Positions 1 to 8,702 of a stretch of DNA of 49,813 nt are shown in pieces. Made by a program: the position numbers and the translations under genes. Numbering within the stretch: the first letter of the stretch is position 1; each line of letters opens with the position of its first letter. The notes under the pieces were generated by a model that did not search any database, was not told the origin of the DNA, and was given only the letters and a program-made list of their open reading frames with translations. Source of the DNA: Fibrobacter sp. (GTDB lineage Bacteria > Fibrobacterota > Chitinivibrionia > Chitinivibrionales > Chitinispirillaceae); assembly GCA_012515615.1 (NCBI GenBank), contig JAAYYB010000317.1, forward strand, positions 1-49,813. Reading direction: 5' to 3'.

Positions 1-1821
1 ATGAATAGTCAAAACAGAAATATCAGATGGAGTAACCCCCGGAATTCTCGATGCCTGGCCAAGAGTTTGTGGCCTGATTTTTTTGAGCTTCCCTTTTGTT
101 TCAGTAAGTAACCCACTGATTTGATCATAATCGATCTTATCAGGTATGATTGCCGATTCATATTTTTTCATTTTTTCTATTTCAGAAAGATGCTTTTCTA
201 TGAATCCCTGATATTTGATATCCGATTCTATAGATATTTTTTGGAATTCATCAACTACTGAATCAATATTTATAAATTGAAATATATCTCCTATGCTGAT
301 TTCCGGCCTTTTAAGAAGATCTGATGCATTTACCGGTTTACTGATCTTTTCATCGCTGCAATCATTCCATTCTTCCGGATAAATCTTATGAGACTGAAAC
401 TTCCCGATAATCTTTTTTTTCTTTTCCCATATTCTCCTTCTTCTTTCATAGACTTCTTTTTCAAGATATCCAGAATTGAAGGCTAATGGCATCAGTCGCT
501 CATCACAATTGTCTTGTCTTAAAATCAATCTGTATTCTGCCCTGGATGTAAACATCCTGTACGGTTCTTCTGTGCCTCTTGTCACCAGGTCATCTATCAA
601 TACGCCTGTATATGATGAGTCTCTACCAAGAATAATTTCCTGCTCGCAAAGGATTTTCTGACTTGCATTCATCCCTGCCATTAAACCCTGACAAGCAGCT
701 TCCTCATACCCTGAGGTCCCGTTAATCTGGCCGGCAAAGTACAGATTTTCTATAATTTTCGATTCAAGAGTCGGCTTTAATTGCAGAGGTTTGAAGTAAT
801 CGTACTCTATGCCATATCCCGGGCGAACGATTCTGGCTTTTTCAAAGCCATTCAAGCTATTAACCATCTGTATTTGAACATCGTAAGGCAGAGATGTTGC
901 CAAACCATTCAAGTACATCTCTTGATGTTCTAAACTCTCTGTCTCTAAAAATAATGTATGTCCATCCCTTTCTCCAAACCTTACCACTTTGTCTTCTATG
1001 GATGGGCAATATCTAGGACCGATACTTTGTATTTTTCCGGTATAAAGTGGCGAACGATCAAGATTGTCTAGAATAATCTTATGTGTTTCATGTGTTGTCC
1101 TCCCGATCCAGCAGACAGTTTTGTTTTCAAGCTTATGTTCTGTAGAAAAAGAAAATGGCCAGGGATCGGTATCCCCCTCCTGCTTTTCCAGTTCATTATA
1201 GTTGACTGTTCGCCCATCTATTCTGGGTGATGTACCGGTTTTAAGCCTACCGGTTTTAATTCCCAGTTCAACAATGCTTTCAGTAAGCCCGCATGCCGGA
1301 GGCTCCCCCATTCTCCCTGAAGGAAAAGAATTAAGGCCAATATGAGCCGTTCCATTCAGAAATGTCCCTGCTGCTATTACAACTGCTTTTGTACTTACCT
1401 TTTCCCCTGAATCAAGTAAAATACCAGATACTTTTCCCTCACTTGTAAGAAGTCTTTTCACTTCCCCTTGGAGGATAGAAAGATTGTCACATTGCTCTAG
1501 AAACTCTCTAGCAACTCTGCGATATTTTGTCTTATCGGCTTGGGCCCTGTTACCCCAAACGGCAGAGCCTTTACTGCGGTTAAGCATTTTAAAGTGAATT
1601 CCGGCCCTATCGATTATTTTCGCCATCAGCCCACCAAGAGCATCAATTTCCCTTGTGATGTTCCCTTTAGCAACCCCGCCAATAGAGGGGTTACAAGACA
1701 TCTGCCCTATAAGGTCCAAATGTCCTGTCACCATTAAAACAGACAATCCTCTTTTAGTTGCAATGTGAGAGGCTTCGATTCCCGCATGGCCCCCACCTAT
1801 CACTATTATGTCAAAACTCAT
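1..1821 (-). CDS. mnmG: tRNA uridine-5-carboxymethylaminomethyl(34) synthesis enzyme MnmG (GidA), 3' end cut by window edge
   Basis: Reverse complement from ATG at 1821 reads MSFDIIVIGGGHAGIEASHIATKRGLSVLMVTGHLDLIG...; at the window edge it reads ...ASRIPGVTPSDISVLTIH, the conserved MnmG C-terminus. Open at the edge, so missing from the ORF track. Confidence 0.93.
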   Translation of the reverse strand, partial: MSFDIIVIGGGHAGIEASHIATKRGLSVLMVTGHLDLIGQMSCNPSIGGVAKGNITREIDALGGLMAKIIDRAGIHFKMLNRSKGSAVWGNRAQADKTKYRRVAREFLEQCDNLSILQGEVKRLLTSEGKVSGILLDSGEKVSTKAVVIAAGTFLNGTAHIGLNSFPSGRMGEPPACGLTESIVELGIKTGRLKTGTSPRIDGRTVNYNELEKQEGDTDPWPFSFSTEHKLENKTVCWIGRTTHETHKIILDNLDRSPLYTGKIQSIGPRYCPSIEDKVVRFGERDGHTLFLETESLEHQEMYLNGLATSLPYDVQIQMVNSLNGFEKARIVRPGYGIEYDYFKPLQLKPTLESKIIENLYFAGQINGTSGYEEAACQGLMAGMNASQKILCEQEIILGRDSSYTGVLIDDLVTRGTEEPYRMFTSRAEYRLILRQDNCDERLMPLAFNSGYLEKEVYERRRRIWEKKKKIIGKFQSHKIYPEEWNDCSDEKISKPVNASDLLKRPEISIGDIFQFINIDSVVDEFQKISIESDIKYQGFIEKHLSEIEKMKKYESAIIPDKIDYDQISGLLTETKGKLKKIRPQTLGQASRIPGVTPSDISVLTIH

Positions 1822-1852
1822 ATTTTTTCTTCTGTCTTCAGCTCATGCTCTA

Positions 1853-1868
1853 TGTTTCACGTGAAACA
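1853..1868. promoter_or_regulatory. parS centromere-like site (ParB binding), TGTTTCACGTGAAACA
   Basis: Perfect 16-bp palindrome identical to the canonical bacterial parS consensus, between the mnmE stop and mnmG start, near the origin. Confidence 0.9.
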
Positions 1869-3233
1869 TTATTTTCCTATACAGAACCCTTCGAAGATTC
1901 TATTTAATACTTCTTCATTATCCTTTTTACCAATTATTTCTTCAATATATTCCAACGATTTGTTCAGGTAATGCGCGGCTATTTCTGCCCTTCCCCAGTT
2001 CTCAATAGATTCTATTAAGACATCTAATATGTCTCTTGCAATACTTTCCTGCCTTACACTGCTTATTATATCAGGAAATTCTATTGTGTTTTTAATTCTG
2101 TTAATCCTTGAGTTTATTTCTTCTGTAATATTCTGAATGTCCTTGTCCCTCGTAAGGCTGGTTTTGTATACAGGTATTCCTTCTGTATTAAACAGGTTTT
2201 CTTTATTCTCATTTTTGTTTAGATCTGTTTTATTTATAAGGAAGATCGAATTTTTATCAGACAGATCCTTTATACTTTTTATCTCTTCTGTGCTTAATTC
2301 CTCGTCCGCTGATGTCACCCATATTGTAATATTCGCCCTTCCAATTTCTTGCAAGCTTCTGTCGATACCGGCCCTTTCCACCTCATTATCAGTTTCTCTT
2401 ATCCCGGCAGTGTCTATCAGGATAATCTCATTTCCTTCAAGATACCACTTTTCTGAAATCCAGTCTCTGGTTGTTCCCGGTTCTTTATGTGTTAATGCCC
2501 TCTGGTATCCAATCATTTGGTTGAAAAGTGTAGATTTACCGGCATTTGCAGGGCCCGCTATAACTATCCTGAATCCTCCCTCTATTTCCTTTATTTTTCC
2601 TCTTTTCTTCAGGTCATCTTTAATTATTGCGATCAGATCTAAAATCTTTGTTTTCCCTGTTTTTTCCGTAATGACATCGTGATCTTCTTCAAACTCAATT
2701 TCTGTTTCTATCTGTATCAAAACCTTTATTATCTCTTCTTTCCAATTTTCAAGCCTTCGCCGCTGTTCGCCATCAAGTGCTGAAATCGCTATCCTGTTTT
2801 CAATCTCATTTTTACACTCTATTACACTTTTGACAGCTTCTGCTTTTGTCAGATCCATTTTTCCATTCAGAAAGGCTCTTCTGGTAAATTCCCCTTTTTG
2901 TGCACCATCAATTCCTGAAGCGTTGAGCTCTCTTATTATAGATCGTACAATATAAGGTCCTCCATGGCAGAAGATTTCCACCATGTTTTCTCCAGTATAG
3001 GAATATGGTTCTCTGTATTTTATTACAGTGACCTCGTCGATCACTTGTTCCGTACCAGATTTTTTAAATTTGTGTAGAAATATTTTTCCAGTTTCTGCTT
3101 TGAGAAACTTCTCCGGTGAGAAAAGGCAGTGAGAGATATTTTCAAATGCCATTTTTCCGCTAATGCGGATAATGGCTAATGCACCGGTTCCAGTCGGAGT
3201 AGCGACTGCTGCAATTGTTCTGGATAAATCCAT
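1869..3233 (-). CDS. mnmE: tRNA modification GTPase MnmE (TrmE)
   Basis: 454 aa; N-terminal DTIAA-like motif, G1 GPANAGKST, GTTRDW, DTAG(I)R, NKTD, C-terminal CIGK. Confidence 0.97.
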   Translation of the reverse strand: MDLSRTIAAVATPTGTGALAIIRISGKMAFENISHCLFSPEKFLKAETGKIFLHKFKKSGTEQVIDEVTVIKYREPYSYTGENMVEIFCHGGPYIVRSIIRELNASGIDGAQKGEFTRRAFLNGKMDLTKAEAVKSVIECKNEIENRIAISALDGEQRRRLENWKEEIIKVLIQIETEIEFEEDHDVITEKTGKTKILDLIAIIKDDLKKRGKIKEIEGGFRIVIAGPANAGKSTLFNQMIGYQRALTHKEPGTTRDWISEKWYLEGNEIILIDTAGIRETDNEVERAGIDRSLQEIGRANITIWVTSADEELSTEEIKSIKDLSDKNSIFLINKTDLNKNENKENLFNTEGIPVYKTSLTRDKDIQNITEEINSRINRIKNTIEFPDIISSVRQESIARDILDVLIESIENWGRAEIAAHYLNKSLEYIEEIIGKKDNEEVLNRIFEGFCIGK

Positions 3234-3240
3234 CTGTTCC

Positions 3241-4998
3241 TCATTTTTTCTTTGCAGTCGCTTCCGCTACGTTCTTCTTACTAAATTTTTCTGTATAATA
3301 TTGCTGCAGTATCGCAAGTGCACTTGATGCCGTCCAGTATAGTACAAGTCCGGAAGGGAAATTATTAAACAGCACCAGCATAAAAACAGGCATGAAATAA
3401 ATCATAGCCTTCTGGTTTGGATCTTTTATTGTCATTTTGTTCTGAAAATAAGTCAGAACAGCCATAATTATTGGCAGCAATGCAATACTGCTTCCGTATA
3501 GAGGGATTCCTCCAGGAATTATACTTTCTAAGGAAACAAGCGATTCCGGTTTAGAAAGATCATTTACCCATGGAATAAGCCATGTACCGGCTCCTCTTAG
3601 TTCTATTGCTTTTCTCAGTACGACAAAAAGTGCAATAAATATGGGCATTTGAAGAAACATCGGGAGGCACCCGGGATTTAACGGATTCACTCCTTCCTGG
3701 CGATAAACAGCCATGATCTCTTCATTCATTTTTTGGGGATTGCTTTTGTATTTTTTCCTTATTGCATCTACCTTTGGCTGAATATCTTTCATTCTGGACA
3801 TCGATTTTGTGCTGCTCTGAGTCATTGGAAATGTAACAATTCTTGACAGAATAGTAATAAGCAGAATTGCCACACCAAAATCTTTAACCAGCTTATAAAG
3901 AACAATAAGCAACCATAGAACAAATTCGGCCAACCATGGAAACCACTGATTGGCCCATAAAAATTTCCAACCCTGAAACAGTACTTTTTCAAACTTTAAA
4001 TTATAGCTCTTGAGTATCTGAAGTTGGTTTGGCCCGGTATAAAACCAGTACCCTTGAGTGTTTGCGTCTGCAGTGCTTGTGTAGCCGATTGAGTAATTCA
4101 TCAGCTTCTGCTTTTTTACTAATTCTCCGCTTTCAAATCCCTTGACTGAAATATCCGCATCTCTTATTGTATCTGCCACTATACTAATGAAAAAGTATTT
4201 TGATGTTATTCCAACCCATTTATAATTTCCCGTTGTTTCTTCATTTCCGGGCTTTTTCATTGTTATGTTTTCAACACTGGATCCATCAAAATAATGTACA
4301 ATTCTAGGCTCTGGCTGTGCATCACCAGTTTCACTTTCATTTATTCCACTTAACCACCCTACTGTTATTCTTTCCCCGCTTATTGCGGTTCCACCAACTC
4401 TAAAACCTATCTGATATTTATCACTATCAAATGTAAATTCTTTCTTTACTACATCTCCATTTTTCTCTGTATGGTTAAAGAGTAAGGTCTTTTTCTGCCC
4501 TTTTCCTACCTCTATTTTCCCATCTTTATTACCTTGAAACTGAAATAATTTATTGTTGTAGGATATACCGGCAATACTCAACTGCGCTCCCCCACTACTT
4601 CCTTCAACAACCAAATCAACCATTTTTCCTTTTTGCTTGCCTGTTGAATAGTTATAACCCTTCATTTTCAAAGAGACAATTCTTGCACCTTCTTCTGTAA
4701 TTCCTGCAATAATTTTTTCATTTTCTATCCAAACTGTGTCTGCTTCAATATTTTGTGGTTGTTGAGCCGGAAGAGAATCGACTTCGGTAATAAGAGGAGG
4801 TTTTACCGATGTATCTGCCGTTATAGTATCTGTTTCTGTATTCAGCTTTTTAGCAGGTGTTTGTGTAGTTTTAGTTTGTTGAGCCGGATAAGGTTTTCTT
4901 AGAATAGTTTCATAATAGAACCTATTCCACTGAGAACTATTGAAAAAGGCGACTGTAATAAGTACAAGTATGAATGCCAGTAAGGTATTCTTATTCAA
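3241..4998 (-). CDS. yidC: Membrane protein insertase YidC
   Basis: 585 aa; N-terminal TM and periplasmic domain, C-terminal YidC/Oxa1 core (KYKSNPQKMNEEIMAVYRQEGVNPLNPGCLPMFLQMPIFIALF). Confidence 0.97.
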   Translation of the reverse strand: MNKNTLLAFILVLITVAFFNSSQWNRFYYETILRKPYPAQQTKTTQTPAKKLNTETDTITADTSVKPPLITEVDSLPAQQPQNIEADTVWIENEKIIAGITEEGARIVSLKMKGYNYSTGKQKGKMVDLVVEGSSGGAQLSIAGISYNNKLFQFQGNKDGKIEVGKGQKKTLLFNHTEKNGDVVKKEFTFDSDKYQIGFRVGGTAISGERITVGWLSGINESETGDAQPEPRIVHYFDGSSVENITMKKPGNEETTGNYKWVGITSKYFFISIVADTIRDADISVKGFESGELVKKQKLMNYSIGYTSTADANTQGYWFYTGPNQLQILKSYNLKFEKVLFQGWKFLWANQWFPWLAEFVLWLLIVLYKLVKDFGVAILLITILSRIVTFPMTQSSTKSMSRMKDIQPKVDAIRKKYKSNPQKMNEEIMAVYRQEGVNPLNPGCLPMFLQMPIFIALFVVLRKAIELRGAGTWLIPWVNDLSKPESLVSLESIIPGGIPLYGSSIALLPIIMAVLTYFQNKMTIKDPNQKAMIYFMPVFMLVLFNNFPSGLVLYWTASSALAILQQYYTEKFSKKNVAEATAKKK

Positions 4999-5237
4999 TT
5001 ACTTTTCTCCTCTATTGGATCGTAACCGCCCTTGCTGAGGGGATTACAGCGTAATAATCTCCAGATAATAAGTACTGAAGCTTTTAATATGTTATGGTTA
5101 TATATTGCTTTTTGTGCATAATGAGAGCATGTAGGTGTATATCTACATGAACCCTCAGGTATACATAGTATGGTTTTAAGTACTCTAATTCCTGTCTTTA
5201 AAGTTTCTATTTCTATTTTTCTGATGAAATTTGCCAT
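4995..5237 (-). CDS. yidD: Membrane protein insertion efficiency factor YidD
   Basis: 80 aa; CRYTPTCSHYAQKAI...RLLRCNPLSKGGYDPI signature; between rnpA and yidC. Confidence 0.95.
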   Translation of the reverse strand: MANFIRKIEIETLKTGIRVLKTILCIPEGSCRYTPTCSHYAQKAIYNHNILKASVLIIWRLLRCNPLSKGGYDPIEEKSN

Positions 5238-5578
5238 AATTCAAAACAATTTTCTATTTCTTTATTTTCATTAATTTTTATTCCAGGTCGGGGCTGGATG
5301 AGGACATCATAAAAAGGCGGGTTTTTCCTGATCTTTTTTCTAAATATTTCTCTAAAAACTCTTTTTATTTTATTTCTCTTTACTGCATTTCCTACCTTTT
5401 TAGATAAAATTACGGCAACTCTATCATTTTTTTCATTGCTGATTTTATAATAGATTCTATACCCGGAACATTCCCATTTTTGTCCATTGAGAATTATCCG
5501 GGTAATTTCACTCTTCTTTTTGATTCTTTCTTTTTTTGAAAAAAGAGTTCTTGAAAGGTCACCTCTTCTGTCTAACAT
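5213..5578 (-). CDS. rnpA: Ribonuclease P protein component
   Basis: 121 aa; KKVGNAVKRNKIKRVFREIFR RNase P motif; between rpmH and yidD. Confidence 0.93.
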   Translation of the reverse strand: MLDRRGDLSRTLFSKKERIKKKSEITRIILNGQKWECSGYRIYYKISNEKNDRVAVILSKKVGNAVKRNKIKRVFREIFRKKIRKNPPFYDVLIQPRPGIKINENKEIENCFELWQISSEK

Positions 5579-5592
5579 AGAGGTGCTTATTT

Positions 5593-5739
5593 TCAGAGGG
5601 AATCAGATACTGTCAGTCTTTTTCTTCCTTTACTTCTTCTGCTGCTAAGCACTTTTCTTCCGTTTGCAGTTTCCATTCTGGATCTGAAGCCGTGCTTGTT
5701 AGCTCTTTTTCTTTTTGACGGCTGGAATGTCCTCTTCAT
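5593..5739 (-). CDS. rpmH: 50S ribosomal protein L34
   Basis: Manual translation of reverse complement: [48 protein letters not shown]; stop at 5593-5595. Too short for the supplied ORF track. Confidence 0.96.
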   Translation of the reverse strand: MKRTFQPSKRKRANKHGFRSRMETANGRKVLSSRRSKGRKRLTVSDSL

Positions 5740-5865
5740 GTTGTTCTCCTTTTTGAATAATCTTTTAAAAATGCTTTTCGTCCCCTGATTTTGTCAAATC
5801 TTTTTCAAAAAGATCCTTAATAAATTGTTCTTCCATTTTTAGCCACATTTATTAATTTTAGTACC

Positions 5866-7206
5866 ATGCATACTACATTATGGCAAAATGTACTCTCAGT
5901 GATATCCCGTTCTATAGATACAAATAGATTTGAGACCTGGTTTCGTCCATTGACATTGATTCATGGTGATGATCCTGTTTCTATTTCTATTTCTGCTCCC
6001 AATCAGTATATAGCTGATTTTCTGGAACAGCATTATAAACACCTGATAATCTCCACAGCAAAACAATTTTCTCCTGAAATAGAAAATTTATCAATCACAA
6101 TTACAAATAAATCTTCTATTGAAAATGAACCTGTAGTAGTCACGTCCCATGATAATATTGTTCCTAAATATGAAGCATCATCTTTTCCGCAACTGAACAA
6201 AAGGTTCACTCTTGATAAGTTCGTTGTTGGACCAAATAATCAGTTTGCAAGGAGTGCAGCTCTTGCTGTTTCTGATTCTCCAGGGAAAACAAAATTTAAT
6301 CCTCTTCTTATATACGGTGGTGTTGGTTTAGGTAAAACTCATCTTCTGCAGTCTATTGGAAACTATGTTCTTAATAATTCCCCCAAATACATTGTTTCTT
6401 ACATTACTTCTGAAGAATTTTACCTCAACTTCATTGATGCTATAAAAAACAATAGTACTAAGAAATTCACTGCAAAATTTCGTTCTTCAGATCTACTCCT
6501 TATGGATGATGTGCAGTTTTTTGCAGGAAAAGAAAGCACACAGGAAGAGTTTTTCTACATTTTTAATACTCTCTATCAAAATGGAAAACAGATTGTTTTA
6601 ACTTCAGATTTGCCCCCCAGCTCATTAATGGGTCTTCAGGATAGATTAATTTCACGTTTTCAATGGGGTCTTAGCGTAGATATTCAGCCTCCTGATCTTG
6701 AAACCCGTGTAGCCATTTTAAAGAAAAAAGCTGAAGAAGACAATCTAAGTATCAGCCAGGATATACTCTATTATATTGCTGAAAATGTTTCTTCTAATAT
6801 AAGAGAGCTTGAAGGTGTAGTTATACACCTCCTTGCATATGCCTCTATCACAAAATCTGATGTTACAATCGATCTTGTAAGAAGTGTTCTTAAGGAAAAT
6901 TCAAAGCCTCAAAAAACAAAGTTATCTATAGATAAGGTTATAGATAAAGTAGCTGATTACTACAAAGTACCGGTAAATAATATTCGGGAAAAAAATAGAA
7001 GAAAAGAAGTTGCACATTGCAGGCAGGTCGCAATGTATATATCTAAAATAATGACTAATAACTCTTTAAAAACTATTGGTTTAAATTTTGGGGGAAGGGA
7101 TCACAGCACTGTGATCCATGCTGTCCAGCAGATTGAGTCATTAAAAGATAAAGATACTTCTATTGCAAAAGATATTGATTACATTATATCATCTCTAAAT
7201 AATTGA
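5866..7206 (+). CDS. dnaA: Chromosomal replication initiator protein DnaA
   Basis: 446 aa; Walker A GGVGLGKTHLLQ, LLMDDVQF, C-terminal GGRDHSTVIHA signature. Confidence 0.98.
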   Translation: MHTTLWQNVLSVISRSIDTNRFETWFRPLTLIHGDDPVSISISAPNQYIADFLEQHYKHLIISTAKQFSPEIENLSITITNKSSIENEPVVVTSHDNIVPKYEASSFPQLNKRFTLDKFVVGPNNQFARSAALAVSDSPGKTKFNPLLIYGGVGLGKTHLLQSIGNYVLNNSPKYIVSYITSEEFYLNFIDAIKNNSTKKFTAKFRSSDLLLMDDVQFFAGKESTQEEFFYIFNTLYQNGKQIVLTSDLPPSSLMGLQDRLISRFQWGLSVDIQPPDLETRVAILKKKAEEDNLSISQDILYYIAENVSSNIRELEGVVIHLLAYASITKSDVTIDLVRSVLKENSKPQKTKLSIDKVIDKVADYYKVPVNNIREKNRRKEVAHCRQVAMYISKIMTNNSLKTIGLNFGGRDHSTVIHAVQQIESLKDKDTSIAKDIDYIISSLNN

Positions 7207-7226
7207 TATTTATCATGTTTTTATTT

Positions 7227-7400
7227 TGTGGATAATGTGTATTAATTAGTTTATCAACTCAATATAACGATTATTTATTAAAATTATAGTGTTTTATCAA
7301 CATTGAAATTTAAGTAATATCAATAGGTTATATAGTTTCTAATAGTTATCAACAACTCTATATTCTATTACTATTATTTATTATTAATAATTGTTAGTAA
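7227..7400. promoter_or_regulatory. oriC: Candidate oriC: DnaA boxes plus AT-rich unwinding region between dnaA and dnaN
   Basis: Perfect reverse DnaA box TGTGGATAA at 7227-7235; forward near-boxes TTATCAACT (7251-7259), TTATCAACA (7294-7302), TTATCAACA (7346-7354); then CTATTACTATTATTTATTATTAATAATTG from 7365. Confidence 0.8.
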
Positions 7401-7437
7401 CTAAATATGTGATGATAAAAAATTTTCGGGAGTCTTT

Positions 7438-8577
7438 ATGTCCATCTCTATTCAAAAAAAAGATCTTAATGATTTGCTGCAGAAAGCTTTTCCTATCATA
7501 CCCGCAAAGAGCTCTCTTCAGATTCTTTCGAATTTTAAATTAACATATACCGGATTTCATCTTGAAATTTCAGCAACAGATCTTGATCACTCTCTTAAAG
7601 TAGCAGGTACCGCAACAGGAGATGGTCCTTTTGATGTAACCGTAAACGCCAGGAAGGCATTTGAGATTGTAAGGGAACTTCCTGATGGCAATATTATTCT
7701 TGATGTGGATGAAAATGTTCTTTCAATTAATTGTGAGAGCGGATTTTCATGTAAAATTGCAGGCGCTGACTCAAGGGATTTTCCCGGATTTCCAGAAGTC
7801 TCTACATCTAATGAATTTGAGATAAGCACACAATCTTTAAAGGAAATGATTGTAAAGAGCAGTTTTGCAGTGGCAAAAGATGAATCAAGGGCATGTCTTT
7901 GCGGAATACTGTGGGAAATTAATTCTCATAAAACAGGAATGGTGGCAACTGACGGTCATAGACTGGGAAGTACATTTGTAAATATTCCTTTACAAATTCA
8001 GGACACAATCAAGGGAATTGTTTCTCCAAAGAGTCTGATCAATCTAATAAAGATAGCAGATGGAAAGACACCCGATGAAAAAGTAAAGGTAAATATAGGG
8101 GAAAAATACGTCACCTTTTCTACACCTGGAATGGTGATGTGTTCAAAACTGATTGACGGTCCCTACCCTGATTACACAAAAGTAATACCAAGAGTAAACC
8201 CCAAAACAGCAATAATTGAAAGAGTAATGCTTCAGAATGCGGTCAGGCGGGTTTCTGTACTGTCAAACCAGAAAACCCATCTTGTGAAATTTACATTTTC
8301 AAAAGAAAATCTTGAGATTGTTGTTCTTAATAAAGATATTGGCGGTGAGGCCAGAGAAGTAGTTCCTGTAGAGTACAATGAGGACACACATGCAATCGGG
8401 TTTAACGGCCAATATATGTCAGAAATTCTTGATATTATAAAAGCGCCAAAAATTAGAATGGAAATGAACACTCAGATTAGTGCCTGCCTTATCTTTCCTG
8501 TGGATGAGAAAGAGGAAAATATTTCAAGTGAAGATCTCTTTTTGATAATGCCGCTCAGAATAATGGATGAAGGCTGA
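7438..8577 (+). CDS. dnaN: DNA polymerase III beta sliding clamp
   Basis: 379 aa; DnaN-like domains, ATDGHRLG, C-terminal LIMPLRI; position between dnaA and recF. Confidence 0.96.
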   Translation: MSISIQKKDLNDLLQKAFPIIPAKSSLQILSNFKLTYTGFHLEISATDLDHSLKVAGTATGDGPFDVTVNARKAFEIVRELPDGNIILDVDENVLSINCESGFSCKIAGADSRDFPGFPEVSTSNEFEISTQSLKEMIVKSSFAVAKDESRACLCGILWEINSHKTGMVATDGHRLGSTFVNIPLQIQDTIKGIVSPKSLINLIKIADGKTPDEKVKVNIGEKYVTFSTPGMVMCSKLIDGPYPDYTKVIPRVNPKTAIIERVMLQNAVRRVSVLSNQKTHLVKFTFSKENLEIVVLNKDIGGEAREVVPVEYNEDTHAIGFNGQYMSEILDIIKAPKIRMEMNTQISACLIFPVDEKEENISSEDLFLIMPLRIMDEG

Positions 8578-8594
8578 GAAATGTTGCCAGTTTT

Positions 8595-8697
8595 ATCCGT
8601 TCTCTGTATAATCTTTAACAGAGAATGGGTAATGATCAGTTTATTAAAGCTGATTAATGAGCAGTAATATTTACCCGTTGATTCGAACCTAACGGAT
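8595..8697 (+). ncRNA. Candidate structured leader RNA (multi-stem intergenic fold)
   Basis: Nested complementary segments: ATCCGTT 8595-8601/AACGGAT 8691-8697; TTCTCTGT 8600-8607/ACAGAGAA 8618-8625; GGGTAA 8627-8632/TTACCC 8671-8676; ATCAG 8635-8639/CTGAT 8650-8654. No known family recognised. Confidence 0.35.
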
Positions 8698-8702
8698 CAG
8701 GG

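Noticed and set aside
1540-1971. ORFs 1540..1737 and 1765..1971 (+)
   Set aside because: Mostly antisense to mnmG and mnmE; the MFHVKH stretch is simply the translated parS site.
5798-5814. ATCTTTTTCAAAAAGAT palindrome between rpmH and dnaA
   Set aside because: Low-complexity A/T dyad; could be promoter-associated but chance is not excluded.
8595-8697. tRNA or tmRNA gene after dnaN because of TTCGAAC and a 7-bp closing stem
   Set aside because: The T-arm and acceptor register do not fit a cloverleaf; no plausible D or anticodon arm.
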